Below are positions 20,365 through 28,591 of a stretch of DNA of 64,000 nucleotides, piece after piece. This DNA comes from Arthrobacter sp. 35W. GTDB lineage: Bacteria; Actinomycetota; Actinomycetes; Actinomycetales; Micrococcaceae. The stretch lies in assembly GCF_000482545.1 (NCBI RefSeq), contig NZ_KI519454.1, forward strand, positions 1,834,954 to 1,898,953, written 5' to 3'. A program made the position numbers and the translations under genes. The first letter of the stretch is position 1. The number at the start of each line of letters is the position of its first letter. A model generated the notes under the pieces. It searched no databases and was not told the origin of the DNA. It worked only from the letters and a program-made list of their open reading frames with translations.

Positions 20365-21261
20365 ATGGAAATACGCCTTCTGCGGTCATTCACCACCGTT
20401 GCCGAGACGCAGAATTTTGGTGCGGCAGCCAGGGTCCTGTCGACAACCCAGCCCGCCCTGACCAAACAGATCCAACAGCTCGAGCGCCAGAGTGCCAGTG
20501 TGTTGTTCACCAGGGGGCGGCATGGGGCGGTGCTGACGCCCGCCGGCGAGGCGCTGCTGCCCGATGCCATCGACGTGGTGCGCAGGGCAGACGGCCTGGC
20601 GCAGCGGATGAAGCGGCTCGCTGCTGGGGCCGAGGGCTTCCTCAGCGTGGGGTTCGGCATGTCAGCCATCGACGTCGCTCCCCGTGCGGTCGCCGCCTTC
20701 CGGGCGAAGCACCCTTCCATTGACATCACCTTGGAGGACATGTCCTCATCCCAGCAGGTGGCCGCGCTTCGGGAGGACCGGCTGACCATTGGCTTCCTGC
20801 GGCTGCCCGCCCCGGCCGGAATCGCCACCCGGCAGGTCCGCCGCGACCAGCTGGCTCTCGCCCTTCCCCGCGCCGACGAGGCCCCCGCCACCGATCGAGA
20901 GTCCCTCCGCCAGTGGTTCGAAGGCCGCCCGGTGATCCGTCTGGTCGCCGCCCGCGGACCGGGGCTGGCGGCGCAATGCCGGGCGTTGTTCAGCGACCTG
21001 GGCTGCAGTCCCCAGGTGTTGCACGAAACATCGGACCTGCTGACGGTGCTGGCGCTGGTGGCCGCGGGGGTGGGGCCCGCCGTCGTGCCGGCCAGCGCCG
21101 CCACGGTAGTGCCGCAGGGCGTCCAGCTGCTGCCGATCGACCGTGCGTCGTCGGTGTGGAGCGTCGGCGTCGGCTGGCTCGCCGAGAGCCGAAACCCCTT
21201 GATTCCCTTGTTTCTCGAATCGGTCGACACCGCCGGCCCCGCAGGCCGTTCGGCCGGCTAG
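20365..21261 (+). CDS. LysR family transcriptional regulator
   Basis: A 298-residue LysR-type regulator. The N-terminal winged helix is canonical (MEIRLLRSFTTVAETQNFGA, TTQPALTKQIQQLE). The effector-binding domain (about 90-290) includes ADEAPATDRESLRQWFE and LVAAGVGPAVVPAS. It is divergent from the nitrilase-family gene, which it most likely controls, with the hydrolase substrate or product as co-inducer. It ends 4 nt before the stop of the convergent holA gene. Confidence 0.93.
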   Translation: MEIRLLRSFTTVAETQNFGAAARVLSTTQPALTKQIQQLERQSASVLFTRGRHGAVLTPAGEALLPDAIDVVRRADGLAQRMKRLAAGAEGFLSVGFGMSAIDVAPRAVAAFRAKHPSIDITLEDMSSSQQVAALREDRLTIGFLRLPAPAGIATRQVRRDQLALALPRADEAPATDRESLRQWFEGRPVIRLVAARGPGLAAQCRALFSDLGCSPQVLHETSDLLTVLALVAAGVGPAVVPASAATVVPQGVQLLPIDRASSVWSVGVGWLAESRNPLIPLFLESVDTAGPAGRSAG

Positions 21262-21265
21262 GCAA

Positions 21266-22279
21266 TCACCGCCGGGCGGAGGTCGCAATCACCGTGACGG
21301 CGCGCTCGACGGCGTAGACCGGGTCCCGGCCCTCGCCCTTGACCTCGGCGTCGGCCTGGGCCAGCACCTGGATGGAGCGCACCAGGGCCTGCGGGTCCCA
21401 GGCGCCAACATCGCGGCGGGCCTGCTCCACCTGCCACGGCGCCATGCCGAGGGTGCTGGCAATCTGGGCGGCACTCCCCCGGGCAGAGTAGACCTTGGCC
21501 AGCGTGCGGACCTTCATGGCCAGTGCGGCCACCAGCGGAACCGGGTCGACGCCCGTGGACAAGGCGTGGCGCAGCGTGGACAGGGCCAGCGGGGCGTTGC
21601 CGGCCAGCGCGGCATCGGCGACACGGAAGGCAGTGGCCTCCACGCGGCCGCCGTAGTACTTGTCGACCAGCTCGGTGGTCACCTGGCCGGAGGTGTCCGA
21701 CACCAGCTGGCTGCATGCGGCGGCCAGCTCGGAGAGCGTGGCGCCCACGGCGGCCACCAGCGCGCGGACCGCCGCCGGTTCAATCCGGCGGCTGGCCAAT
21801 TTGAACTCGGTGGAGACAAACTCCGCTTTCTCGGCGTCCTTCTTCATCGCGGCGCATTCCACCAACGGTGCACCGCTGGCCTTCACGGCGTCCAGCAGCT
21901 TCTTGCCGCGGGTGCCGCCGGCGTGGTGGAGAGCGACGACGACGTCGGGCTGGACGTCCTTCAGGTAGGCCAGGGCGTCGGTGAGGAAGGCATCGTTCAT
22001 CGACGCCAGATTGGACACCTCGATGAATTTTGCCTCGCCGAAGAGCGACGGGCTCGCGGCCATGGTCAGCTCACCGACAGCGTAGGTGGCAGCATCCATT
22101 TTGGTGACTTCAAGGTCCGGATTGGCGGCGCGCAGCTTGCGTCGAAGGTTTTCCAGTGCGCGCAGGCCGATGTACTCCTCCGGCCCCTGGATGAGCACCA
22201 CGGGGGCCTCGGGGACGTCCCGCCAGCTGGCTCCGGACGAACGAGCGGCGCCGCCCCGGGTGGCTGCAGGCGGGGTCAT
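21266..22279 (-). CDS. holA: DNA polymerase III subunit delta
   Basis: The delta subunit is the wrench of the clamp loader that opens the sliding clamp. The 337 residues contain the N-terminal segment VVLIQGPEEYIGLRALENL, the central YLKDVQPDVVVALHHAGG and a C-terminal helical collar region (ALSTLRHALSTGVDPVPLVA). The start is the ATG at 22279 (MTPPAAT); the open frame upstream is not coding. In many Actinobacteria holA directly follows comEA-comEC. Here a rightward VOC gene separates it from comEC, so it needs its own promoter in the 22280-22486 gap. Confidence 0.92.
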   Translation of the reverse strand: MTPPAATRGGAARSSGASWRDVPEAPVVLIQGPEEYIGLRALENLRRKLRAANPDLEVTKMDAATYAVGELTMAASPSLFGEAKFIEVSNLASMNDAFLTDALAYLKDVQPDVVVALHHAGGTRGKKLLDAVKASGAPLVECAAMKKDAEKAEFVSTEFKLASRRIEPAAVRALVAAVGATLSELAAACSQLVSDTSGQVTTELVDKYYGGRVEATAFRVADAALAGNAPLALSTLRHALSTGVDPVPLVAALAMKVRTLAKVYSARGSAAQIASTLGMAPWQVEQARRDVGAWDPQALVRSIQVLAQADAEVKGEGRDPVYAVERAVTVIATSARR

Positions 22280-22351
22280 TGAGCTGTTCCGGCACTGGTA
22301 GAAATCACGTGTTCTACATTGCCACGGGGCGCCGACATTCCCAAGCCAGCC

Positions 22352-22393
22352 GGGCCCAATGCCGCGGCCCGGACGGGCCGCGGCATTGGGCCC
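22352..22393. promoter_or_regulatory. Perfect 19-bp hairpin between divergent holA and VOC genes
   Basis: Inverted repeat 22352-22370 with 22375-22393 around a 4-nt loop (GGAC). It lies between divergently transcribed genes and has no T tract on either side, so it is not an obvious terminator. It could be a leader hairpin of holA or a dispersed palindromic repeat. Confidence 0.55.
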
Positions 22394-22486
22394 GGGGCGC
22401 CTTACGGGCCGCCGTGGCCGGGAATAGACTTCACCGTATGGCACCGGATGTCCGTGCCTGACTTTCCACAATCCAAGGAGCGCGCA

Positions 22487-22885
22487 GTGGCGGCAGTAGT
22501 GCATTTCGAAATCCCGGCGGACGACCAGGGCCGGGCCAACAACTTCTACGAAGGGGCCTTCGGCTGGCGGCTGAATGCCATGCCGGAGATGGACTACACG
22601 ATCGCCATCACCACGCCATCGGACGAGCAGACGGGCATGCCAAGCGCACCCGGGGCCATCAACGGAGCCCTGTTTCCGCGTACCGGCGAATTGAAGACGC
22701 CCATCATCACCGTCGACGTGGAGGACATTGACGCAGCCCTGGCCCAGATCGAATCCCTGGGCGGCACCGTGGTCAAGCCCAAGGACTCGGTCCCCGGCAT
22801 GGGCTTCTACGCGTACTTCAAGGACACCGAGGGCAACATCCTGGGACTCTGGGAAAACCTGCCCGCCGAAGGGTCAACGGACTAG
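22487..22885 (+). CDS. VOC (glyoxalase/bleomycin resistance-like) family protein
   Basis: A 132-residue single vicinal-oxygen-chelate protein. It starts VVHFEIPADDQGRANNFYEG and continues with the typical FGWRLNAMPEMDY, ITVDVEDIDAALAQIESLGG and FYAYFKDTEGNILGLWE. The internal His and the C-terminal Glu (LGLWE) are candidate metal ligands. The substrate is unknown. The GTG at 22487 has AAGGAG 6 nt upstream. The gene opposes its neighbours and splits the usual comEC-holA order. Confidence 0.88.
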   Translation: MAAVVHFEIPADDQGRANNFYEGAFGWRLNAMPEMDYTIAITTPSDEQTGMPSAPGAINGALFPRTGELKTPIITVDVEDIDAALAQIESLGGTVVKPKDSVPGMGFYAYFKDTEGNILGLWENLPAEGSTD

Positions 22886-22887
22886 AC

Positions 22888-22936
22888 GTCTGGAAGGTGC
22901 GGCCGGCCCGGATCCCGGGCCGGCCGCAGTCCAGAC
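22888..22936. terminator. Bidirectional terminator between the VOC gene and comEC
   Basis: A 12-bp GC stem (22899-22910 with 22916-22927), extended by an outer 6-bp arm (GTCTGG with CCAGAC) across an internal loop. It lies between two convergent genes, starting 3 nt after the VOC stop. Confidence 0.75.
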
Positions 22937-22950
22937 CGAGGCTTCCGCCA

Positions 22951-24771
22951 TCACGCGCTGGACAGGATCCAGGCCACGGCGCCCGCCGTGGCCGCGGCCA
23001 AGCCCGCCACCATGGGAAAGCCCAGCAGACCGGAAGCCCATGACGGGATGGCGTGCCGCACCCTGGCCAGCGCCGGTGCCAGCCGCCGGCGGTTGACTGC
23101 CACCCACAGGCTGCCGAACAACACCACGGACAGCCCCGCCATCAACGCCGCACCAACGGCACCCTCGGGCCAGGGCAGCGCCGCGCCGGGCAGCCCCGCC
23201 GCAGTGCGTGCCGTGGCGCCCACCCAGAACGCACCCACCCCGGCAACCGCCGCGCAGGCATCGGCCAGCCACGGAAGGGCAGGTGCCAGACCCAGCCCCG
23301 CCGTGCCAGCCACCGTCACGAGCGCGACGACAGGCGCCGCCACCATGTTCGCCGGCACCGCATAGAGCGCCAGCTGCGGGGACAGCAGCACGATGACCGG
23401 GGCACACAGCAGCTGGGCCGCCAGCGGGACGGCGATGGACTGGGCCAGCCACAGCGGAAGCCAGATGCCCAGCCACCGGGCCATCCGCTGCCCCACCAGC
23501 AGCAGCCCCAGGGTGGCCAGCACGGAAAGCACGAACGCGAAGTCGGTGGCCAGCCACGGATCGGCCACCAGAAGGACCAGCACCGCTGCTGCGAGCCACG
23601 CCCCGATGCGCCGGGGCCGTCCGGACAACATGGCCGCTGCCCCCAGCGCCCCCATCACCGCCGCGCGCAGCACGCTCGGGTCCGGGCCGACGACGGCGGC
23701 AAAGCCCACCAGCCCGAGACAGGCGAGTGCGGCAGCCGGCGCGCGCGGCATCCGCAGAGATCGTGCCAGCAGGACCACCGCCGCCATCACGATGGTGCAG
23801 TTGGCGCCGCTGACAGCTGTCAGGTGGGTCAGCCCGGCGGTCTTCATCGCCGCGGACAGTTCCGGCGGCTGGGCTGTCCGTTCCCCCACCACCATCCCCC
23901 GCAGCAGGCCGACCACATCCCTGGACGCGTTTCCCCACACCCGCTGGGCGGCGTCCGCCCAGCCCTGCCGAACGGCCGCCGTCGTGCCCTGCCACCCGGT
24001 GGGTGGTTCCAACGCCAGCGGGTTGGTCTTGGCGGTGAAGTAGGCGGCGTGCCGATCCGCTTGTTCTGCAGCGCGCAGTCCACCTGCCAGCCGGATCCGG
24101 CTGCCGCGTTGCAGCTGCGCCCATGAGCTCCCGCCGATCAGCAGCACCGGCGTATCGGCGGAAATCCGGCGGCCGGACCAGGTGGCTTCCTGTATCCGGG
24201 CGTCCACCAGAAACCGTCCTTCGGCCCCGCCCGCCACCCGGGCCTCGGAGTCAATCTCCACCACGGCGCCAATGTCCGCACCGGCCGCAATGGCCCCAGC
24301 CAGCGGTCCCCGCTGGCGGGACTCCAGCGCGGTGGCCGTGGAAGACACCACTGCCGCCGCGCACAGGACGGCCAGCACCACGGGCATGGCAGGCCGCAGC
24401 CACTGCCTTGAGGTCCTGAACAGCAGCGCCATGGCCGCCACAGCCGCCGCGCCAAGGACCAGGGAAACCGCCCTATCCGTCTGCCACGGCATGGCGCAGC
24501 CGGCCAGTGCGGCCAGCCAGCAGGCCGCAACGGCAGGGATAAGGCGGAGATCGAGTGGACGTCTCGGGCCTGCACCGGGGTCCAACCGCCTCCCCTCGGC
24601 CTGCCGTTCGGCCAGCTGGGCTGCCAGCAGCCCGCGCATCGTCCGCCACAGTCGGACGGCCCACGTGCCGTGGCCGACGGTCCGATCCAACCCGCCTGCG
24701 CCGTCCGGATGGTCCCCGGTTCCTTGGACCGCCGCCTTGGCGAAGCGTTCCCACGCGGGACGCCGCGCCAT
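22951..24771 (-). CDS. comEC: ComEC/Rec2 family DNA-uptake channel, without C-terminal nuclease-like domain
   Basis: ComEC forms the inner-membrane channel through which transforming DNA enters as a single strand. The 606 residues have an N-terminal region with two or three helices, a DUF4131/OB-like region (about 130-240) and the ComEC core with LTHLTAVSGANCTIVMAAVV. They also carry DPSVLRAAVMGALG and many further transmembrane helices. It ends right after a last hydrophobic helix and lacks the metallo-beta-lactamase domain that many ComEC proteins carry (usual total 700-850). It abuts comEA upstream with no gap. Natural transformation is possible but not shown. Confidence 0.88.
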   Translation of the reverse strand: MARRPAWERFAKAAVQGTGDHPDGAGGLDRTVGHGTWAVRLWRTMRGLLAAQLAERQAEGRRLDPGAGPRRPLDLRLIPAVAACWLAALAGCAMPWQTDRAVSLVLGAAAVAAMALLFRTSRQWLRPAMPVVLAVLCAAAVVSSTATALESRQRGPLAGAIAAGADIGAVVEIDSEARVAGGAEGRFLVDARIQEATWSGRRISADTPVLLIGGSSWAQLQRGSRIRLAGGLRAAEQADRHAAYFTAKTNPLALEPPTGWQGTTAAVRQGWADAAQRVWGNASRDVVGLLRGMVVGERTAQPPELSAAMKTAGLTHLTAVSGANCTIVMAAVVLLARSLRMPRAPAAALACLGLVGFAAVVGPDPSVLRAAVMGALGAAAMLSGRPRRIGAWLAAAVLVLLVADPWLATDFAFVLSVLATLGLLLVGQRMARWLGIWLPLWLAQSIAVPLAAQLLCAPVIVLLSPQLALYAVPANMVAAPVVALVTVAGTAGLGLAPALPWLADACAAVAGVGAFWVGATARTAAGLPGAALPWPEGAVGAALMAGLSVVLFGSLWVAVNRRRLAPALARVRHAIPSWASGLLGFPMVAGLAAATAGAVAWILSSA

Positions 24772-25671
24772 TCACACCACCACCAGGGGCAGCAGCGCCT
24801 CGAGCATTTTGGCGCCGATGCCCGCGACGGCGTCGAGCTCCTCCACGGTGGTGAAGCGGCCGTGTTCCTTCCGCCAATCCACGATGCGCTGCGCCAGCAC
24901 GGGCCCCACGCGCGGCAGCGCCGCCAACTGCTCCACCGTCGCAGTGTTCAGATTGACCTTGCCGCCCGCACCCGTGCCGCCAGATGCAACGCTGCCCGCC
25001 GGCCCCTGCCCTGCGGCCGGCACCAGCCCTGCAGCAATCTGCGCCTGCGTCGGTACGAGAATCTGGGTCCCGTCCTGGACAACTGCCGCAAGGTTCAGTG
25101 CATCGGGTGCAGCATTCGGGAGCATGCCGCCGGCCGCGTCAATCGCCTGGTACACACGGCTGCCCTCCGGCAGCCGGACTATGCCCGGCGTGGCCACCGC
25201 ACCCGAGACATGGACCAGCAGCACGTCCCCACCGGCACCCAGCGGTGGTGTCCCGGATGGCGCGGGTGTGGCCGCGCCATCAGTGGAACCCGCACCGTCC
25301 GTCGAACCAACGCGACCCGTCGTGCCCGGCGAGGGGACGACGACGGAGTCTGGTGCCGCGTCCACGTCGGCGGAGGCGAACTGGACCTGGGCCTGCTGGA
25401 ACCACAGGACGCCGCAGACGCTGGCCAGCACCGCCAACAGCAGTGTGACGGCGCGAAGGGTCACCCGCCAGCGGACCACCGCGGCCGGCGGCGCGGACGG
25501 TTCCCCCGGGCCGGGAGGCTCCATGGACCGATCGGCAGTGCCCCCCGTCCAGCGGGGTCCGCCGTCGTCGTCTGTCTCGGCCACAGGTGGACCGGACCCC
25601 AGCAGGGCGCCCAGCCGGCGCCGGGCGGCATCGGCCTGCCGCCGTTTCGATCGCCTGCCGTGACCCGCCAT
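24772..25671 (-). CDS. comEA: ComEA family DNA-binding competence protein
   Basis: A 299-residue membrane-anchored DNA receptor for uptake. After a basic cytoplasmic tail there is one transmembrane helix (AVTLLLAVLASVCGVLWFQQ, about residues 75-95), and then a Pro/Ser/Thr linker. A SLBB domain follows (LLVHVSGAVATPGIVRLPEG, residues 150-205). The C-terminus has two helix-hairpin-helix motifs (KVNLNTATVEQLAALPRVGP and VEELDAVAGIGAKMLEAL). The stop is immediately followed by the comEC start, showing a two-gene operon. Confidence 0.93.
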   Translation of the reverse strand: MAGHGRRSKRRQADAARRRLGALLGSGPPVAETDDDGGPRWTGGTADRSMEPPGPGEPSAPPAAVVRWRVTLRAVTLLLAVLASVCGVLWFQQAQVQFASADVDAAPDSVVVPSPGTTGRVGSTDGAGSTDGAATPAPSGTPPLGAGGDVLLVHVSGAVATPGIVRLPEGSRVYQAIDAAGGMLPNAAPDALNLAAVVQDGTQILVPTQAQIAAGLVPAAGQGPAGSVASGGTGAGGKVNLNTATVEQLAALPRVGPVLAQRIVDWRKEHGRFTTVEELDAVAGIGAKMLEALLPLVVV

Positions 25672-25873
25672 CCTTTCAGCTTAGAAGCGCCCCGGACGGC
25701 GAAGAACGGTGGGCGGAACGCACGTGGCCAACGGTCGTGGCAGGGGTGCCTGTGCAGGAGATGCAGCGCACCAAACTGCCACACATTTCACAGCCGCGCG
25801 CAGGTTACCGCGGCGTATACTCTGGGCATCGAGCGCCACGACTGTGTGTACCTACCGGTGAAAGGACCTGGTC

Positions 25874-27277
25874 ATGCCAGATCTGTCAGCATGGATTCCT
25901 CTGCTTGTCATACTCATCGGGGCCGTGGCCGCGGTGGGGCTCATACGCCTGGCCATCAAGTTGATGTGGCATGTGGCCGAGCCCAATGAGGCGCTGATCA
26001 TTTCCGGCTTCACCCGCGGCAACCAGAACACAGCGGACGGCATGGATTTCAAGATCGTCACGGGCCGGGGCGCCTTGGTGATTCCGGGGCTCCAGACGGT
26101 CCGGCCGCTGTCCCTGACGCTGAACGAAACGGAGCTGCAGGTCAACTGCGTGACCTCACAGGGCATCCAGGTGGTGGTCCAGGGCGTCGTCATTTTCAAG
26201 ATCGGGGATGCCCCGCCGTTCATCGCCAACGCGGCACGGCGGTTCCTCGGCCAGCAGCCAAAGATGGAAAGCCAGGTCTACAACGTCTTTGAGGGCCATC
26301 TGCGCTCCATCATCGGCTCCATGACGGTCGAGGAGATCATCCGCGAACGCGACAAGCTGGCCTCCCAGGTCCGCAGCGCCAGCGGCATCGAGATGGAAAA
26401 GCTCGGCCTGGTGGTTGATTCGCTCCAGATCAAGGATCTTGAGGACCCCACGGGGTACATCCAGAACCTGGCCAAGCCGCACATCGCCCAGGTCAAGATG
26501 GAGGCGCGCATCGCCGAGGCCACCAGGAACCGCGAGGCGGCGGAAAAGGAGGCCGAGGCCGCAGCCCTCATCGCCGATGCGCAGAGCCTCTCCGCCATCA
26601 AGCAGTCCGCCGCCCAGGCAAACGCCGAGCGTGCCAGGGCCAATGCCGCCCAGGCCGGGCCGTTGGCCGATGCCACGGCACGCCAGGAGGTGGTGGTCCA
26701 GGAAACCGAGGTGGCCAAGCTTGAAGCGGACCGGGAGGAGCAGAAGCTGCAGACCACCATCCGCAAGCCCGCCGATGCCAAGGCCTACGCCCAGCGGACC
26801 GAAGCCGAGGCCCAGAAGGCCGCCGACATCAGCGCGGCCGAGGCGCGGGCCCGCAAGACGGAACTCGAAGCGCAGGCCAATGCCACGGCCGCCGGGGCCA
26901 CCGCCGGAGCCACACGGCTCACCGGTGAGGCCGAGGCCGCGGCCACCAAGGCGCGCGGTGATGCCTCGGCGTCCGCCATCAAGGCCAAGGCGCTGGCCGA
27001 GGCGGATGGCATCAAGGCCCGGGCCGAGGCACTGGGCACCAACCAGGAGGCCGTCATCAACCAGCAGTTGGCCGAGAACATGCCGGCCATCGTGGCCGCA
27101 GCCGCGGAGCCCTTTGCCCACGTGGGCCAGCTGACAGTCCTCAATGGTGCCGACGGCATGAACTCTATGGTGGGCGGCATCCTGTCCCAGGTGGGCAGCT
27201 TCCTGCCCGCCATCACGGAGGCCCTGCGCAATGGCACGCCGGCGCCGAAGCGCCCGGCCGGCCCGCCCAATGGATAA
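25874..27277 (+). CDS. Flotillin-like SPFH/band 7 membrane protein
   Basis: A 467-residue flotillin-like scaffold. One N-terminal transmembrane helix (IPLLVILIGAVAAVGLIRLA) is followed by an SPFH domain (about 35-200; VAEPNEALIISGF, MTVEEIIRERDKLASQV, LGLVVDSLQIKDL). A long Ala/Glu-rich coiled coil occupies about 215-400. The C-terminus is hydrophobic and Gly/Pro-rich. Flotillins organise membrane microdomains and lipid order. The gene is followed after 5 nt by a small NfeD-like gene, a typical SPFH/NfeD pairing. TATACT at 25816-25821 could be its -10 box. Confidence 0.93.
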   Translation: MPDLSAWIPLLVILIGAVAAVGLIRLAIKLMWHVAEPNEALIISGFTRGNQNTADGMDFKIVTGRGALVIPGLQTVRPLSLTLNETELQVNCVTSQGIQVVVQGVVIFKIGDAPPFIANAARRFLGQQPKMESQVYNVFEGHLRSIIGSMTVEEIIRERDKLASQVRSASGIEMEKLGLVVDSLQIKDLEDPTGYIQNLAKPHIAQVKMEARIAEATRNREAAEKEAEAAALIADAQSLSAIKQSAAQANAERARANAAQAGPLADATARQEVVVQETEVAKLEADREEQKLQTTIRKPADAKAYAQRTEAEAQKAADISAAEARARKTELEAQANATAAGATAGATRLTGEAEAAATKARGDASASAIKAKALAEADGIKARAEALGTNQEAVINQQLAENMPAIVAAAAEPFAHVGQLTVLNGADGMNSMVGGILSQVGSFLPAITEALRNGTPAPKRPAGPPNG

Positions 27278-27282
27278 CGGCA

Positions 27283-27525
27283 ATGCATAAGAACGTCGAC
27301 AGGAGCCTCACCGGCAAGATCGGCCGGGTGAGCGGACGCATTGCTCCCGGCACCATCGGTGAGGTGATGATTCCATTCCACGGCGGCACCAGCGCATTCC
27401 ACGCTCATCCCTACGACGGCGTGGCCACCTTTGAGGTGGGCACCCGGGTGCTGGTGATGTACTTTGAACCCCCGCAGACGGTCTTCGTGGACGCGCTGCC
27501 GGACATTCTGGAAATGGACAGCTAG
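27283..27525 (+). CDS. Small NfeD-like OB-fold protein paired with the flotillin
   Basis: Only 80 residues (MHKNVDRSLTGKIGRVSGRI...). Positions 9-76 follow the NfeD C-terminal pattern: a GKIGRVSGRIAPGTIGEV strand pair, then GTRVLVMYFEPPQTVFVDAL. It lacks the membrane helices and protease part of full-length NfeD. It lies 5 nt after the flotillin gene and is surely co-transcribed, so an accessory role to the SPFH protein is likely. Its stop codon overlaps the degV stop on the other strand (shared CTAG at 27522-27525). Confidence 0.75.
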   Translation: MHKNVDRSLTGKIGRVSGRIAPGTIGEVMIPFHGGTSAFHAHPYDGVATFEVGTRVLVMYFEPPQTVFVDALPDILEMDS

Positions 27526-28532
27526 CGCGCGGGGACCTGGGCGGGGTCCGCGCCGCTGTCGAGGGTTGTGGCGGTGATGACCACGCCCAGTACGCCCAGG
27601 CCGGCGTGGGCCGCCAGGACCGCGGGCAGCCGGCTGAGCATGATGGAGGAGACCGCTGCCGAGGCGTCCTGCAGGCGCGCGGCCAGTTCCCGGGCCTGGG
27701 CCTCGTTGCCGAAGTGGTGGATGCACACGCGCACCCGGGCGCCTGCGGCCGATCCGACCTCGGCCAGCACCAATTCCTCCAGCCGGGCGATGGCCTTGGC
27801 TGCCGTCCGGACCTTCTCCAGGGGCACGACGACGCCGTCGCGCACGGCCAGTATCGGCTTGATGGCGAAGACGGTCCCCAGCCACGACGCGGCAGCGCCG
27901 ATGCGCCCGCCACGCCTCAGCTGGTCGAGGCTGGGCACGTAGAACAGGATGCGTGCGTGCTCCAGAGCCGCCTCCGCTGCATCGCTGACGCCGTCCAACT
28001 CACCGCCGGCGGCCGCGGCCGCCACGGCGTCCTGCACGGCGTAGCCCTGGACCATGCCCACCGTCTGCGTGTCCACCACGTGCACGGGGATGGAGGATTT
28101 TCCGGCGGCCAGGCGCGCGGCCTCCACCGTTCCCGAAAGCTGGGCGGAGATGTGGAGGGAGACGACGGCGTCAAAGCCGGCCGCCGCCGCGTTCTGGTAG
28201 GCACGCTCAAACTGTCCGGGCGAGGGCCGCGACGTCTTCACGGCGGTCCCGGCCGCCAGGGCCAGCATCAGCGCCGCCTCCAGGTCGTCGTCGCCCTCGC
28301 TGTAGATGTCCGGGCCGATCTGCACCGGCATCGGCACCACCGTCAGCACACCGGCTGGAAGGACATCGTCCACCCACTCCGGCGGCAGGGCCGCAGCGGA
28401 ATCGGTGACAACGGCGATCCGCACCACCGGCGCTGCGGGGGCGGTGGTTCCACCCGGAGCCACCGGTGCGGGCCGCAGCCGGCCCAGCCGTTCGCGGATC
28501 CAGCCGCGGACGTCACCCTCCCGCTGTGTCAT
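27522..28532 (-). CDS. DegV family fatty-acid-binding protein
   Basis: DegV (FakB-like) proteins bind a fatty acid and, with FakA kinase, feed exogenous fatty acids into lipids. The 336 residues have family motifs VVTDSAAALPPEW, VKTSRPSPGQFERAY, LSGTVEAARLAAG and DTQTVGMVQGYAVQDA. An unusual N-terminal tail of about 45 residues (basic then Pro/Ala-rich) precedes the domain. I chose the ATG at 28532, which has AGGGG about 7 nt upstream. No fakA gene is nearby. Confidence 0.88.
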   Translation of the reverse strand: MTQREGDVRGWIRERLGRLRPAPVAPGGTTAPAAPVVRIAVVTDSAAALPPEWVDDVLPAGVLTVVPMPVQIGPDIYSEGDDDLEAALMLALAAGTAVKTSRPSPGQFERAYQNAAAAGFDAVVSLHISAQLSGTVEAARLAAGKSSIPVHVVDTQTVGMVQGYAVQDAVAAAAAGGELDGVSDAAEAALEHARILFYVPSLDQLRRGGRIGAAASWLGTVFAIKPILAVRDGVVVPLEKVRTAAKAIARLEELVLAEVGSAAGARVRVCIHHFGNEAQARELAARLQDASAAVSSIMLSRLPAVLAAHAGLGVLGVVITATTLDSGADPAQVPAR

Positions 28533-28591
28533 TCCCACCCCTGCTCTGCGCGGCCACCTGTGTCCGGGCCCGGTGCGGGCCCAGACACAGT

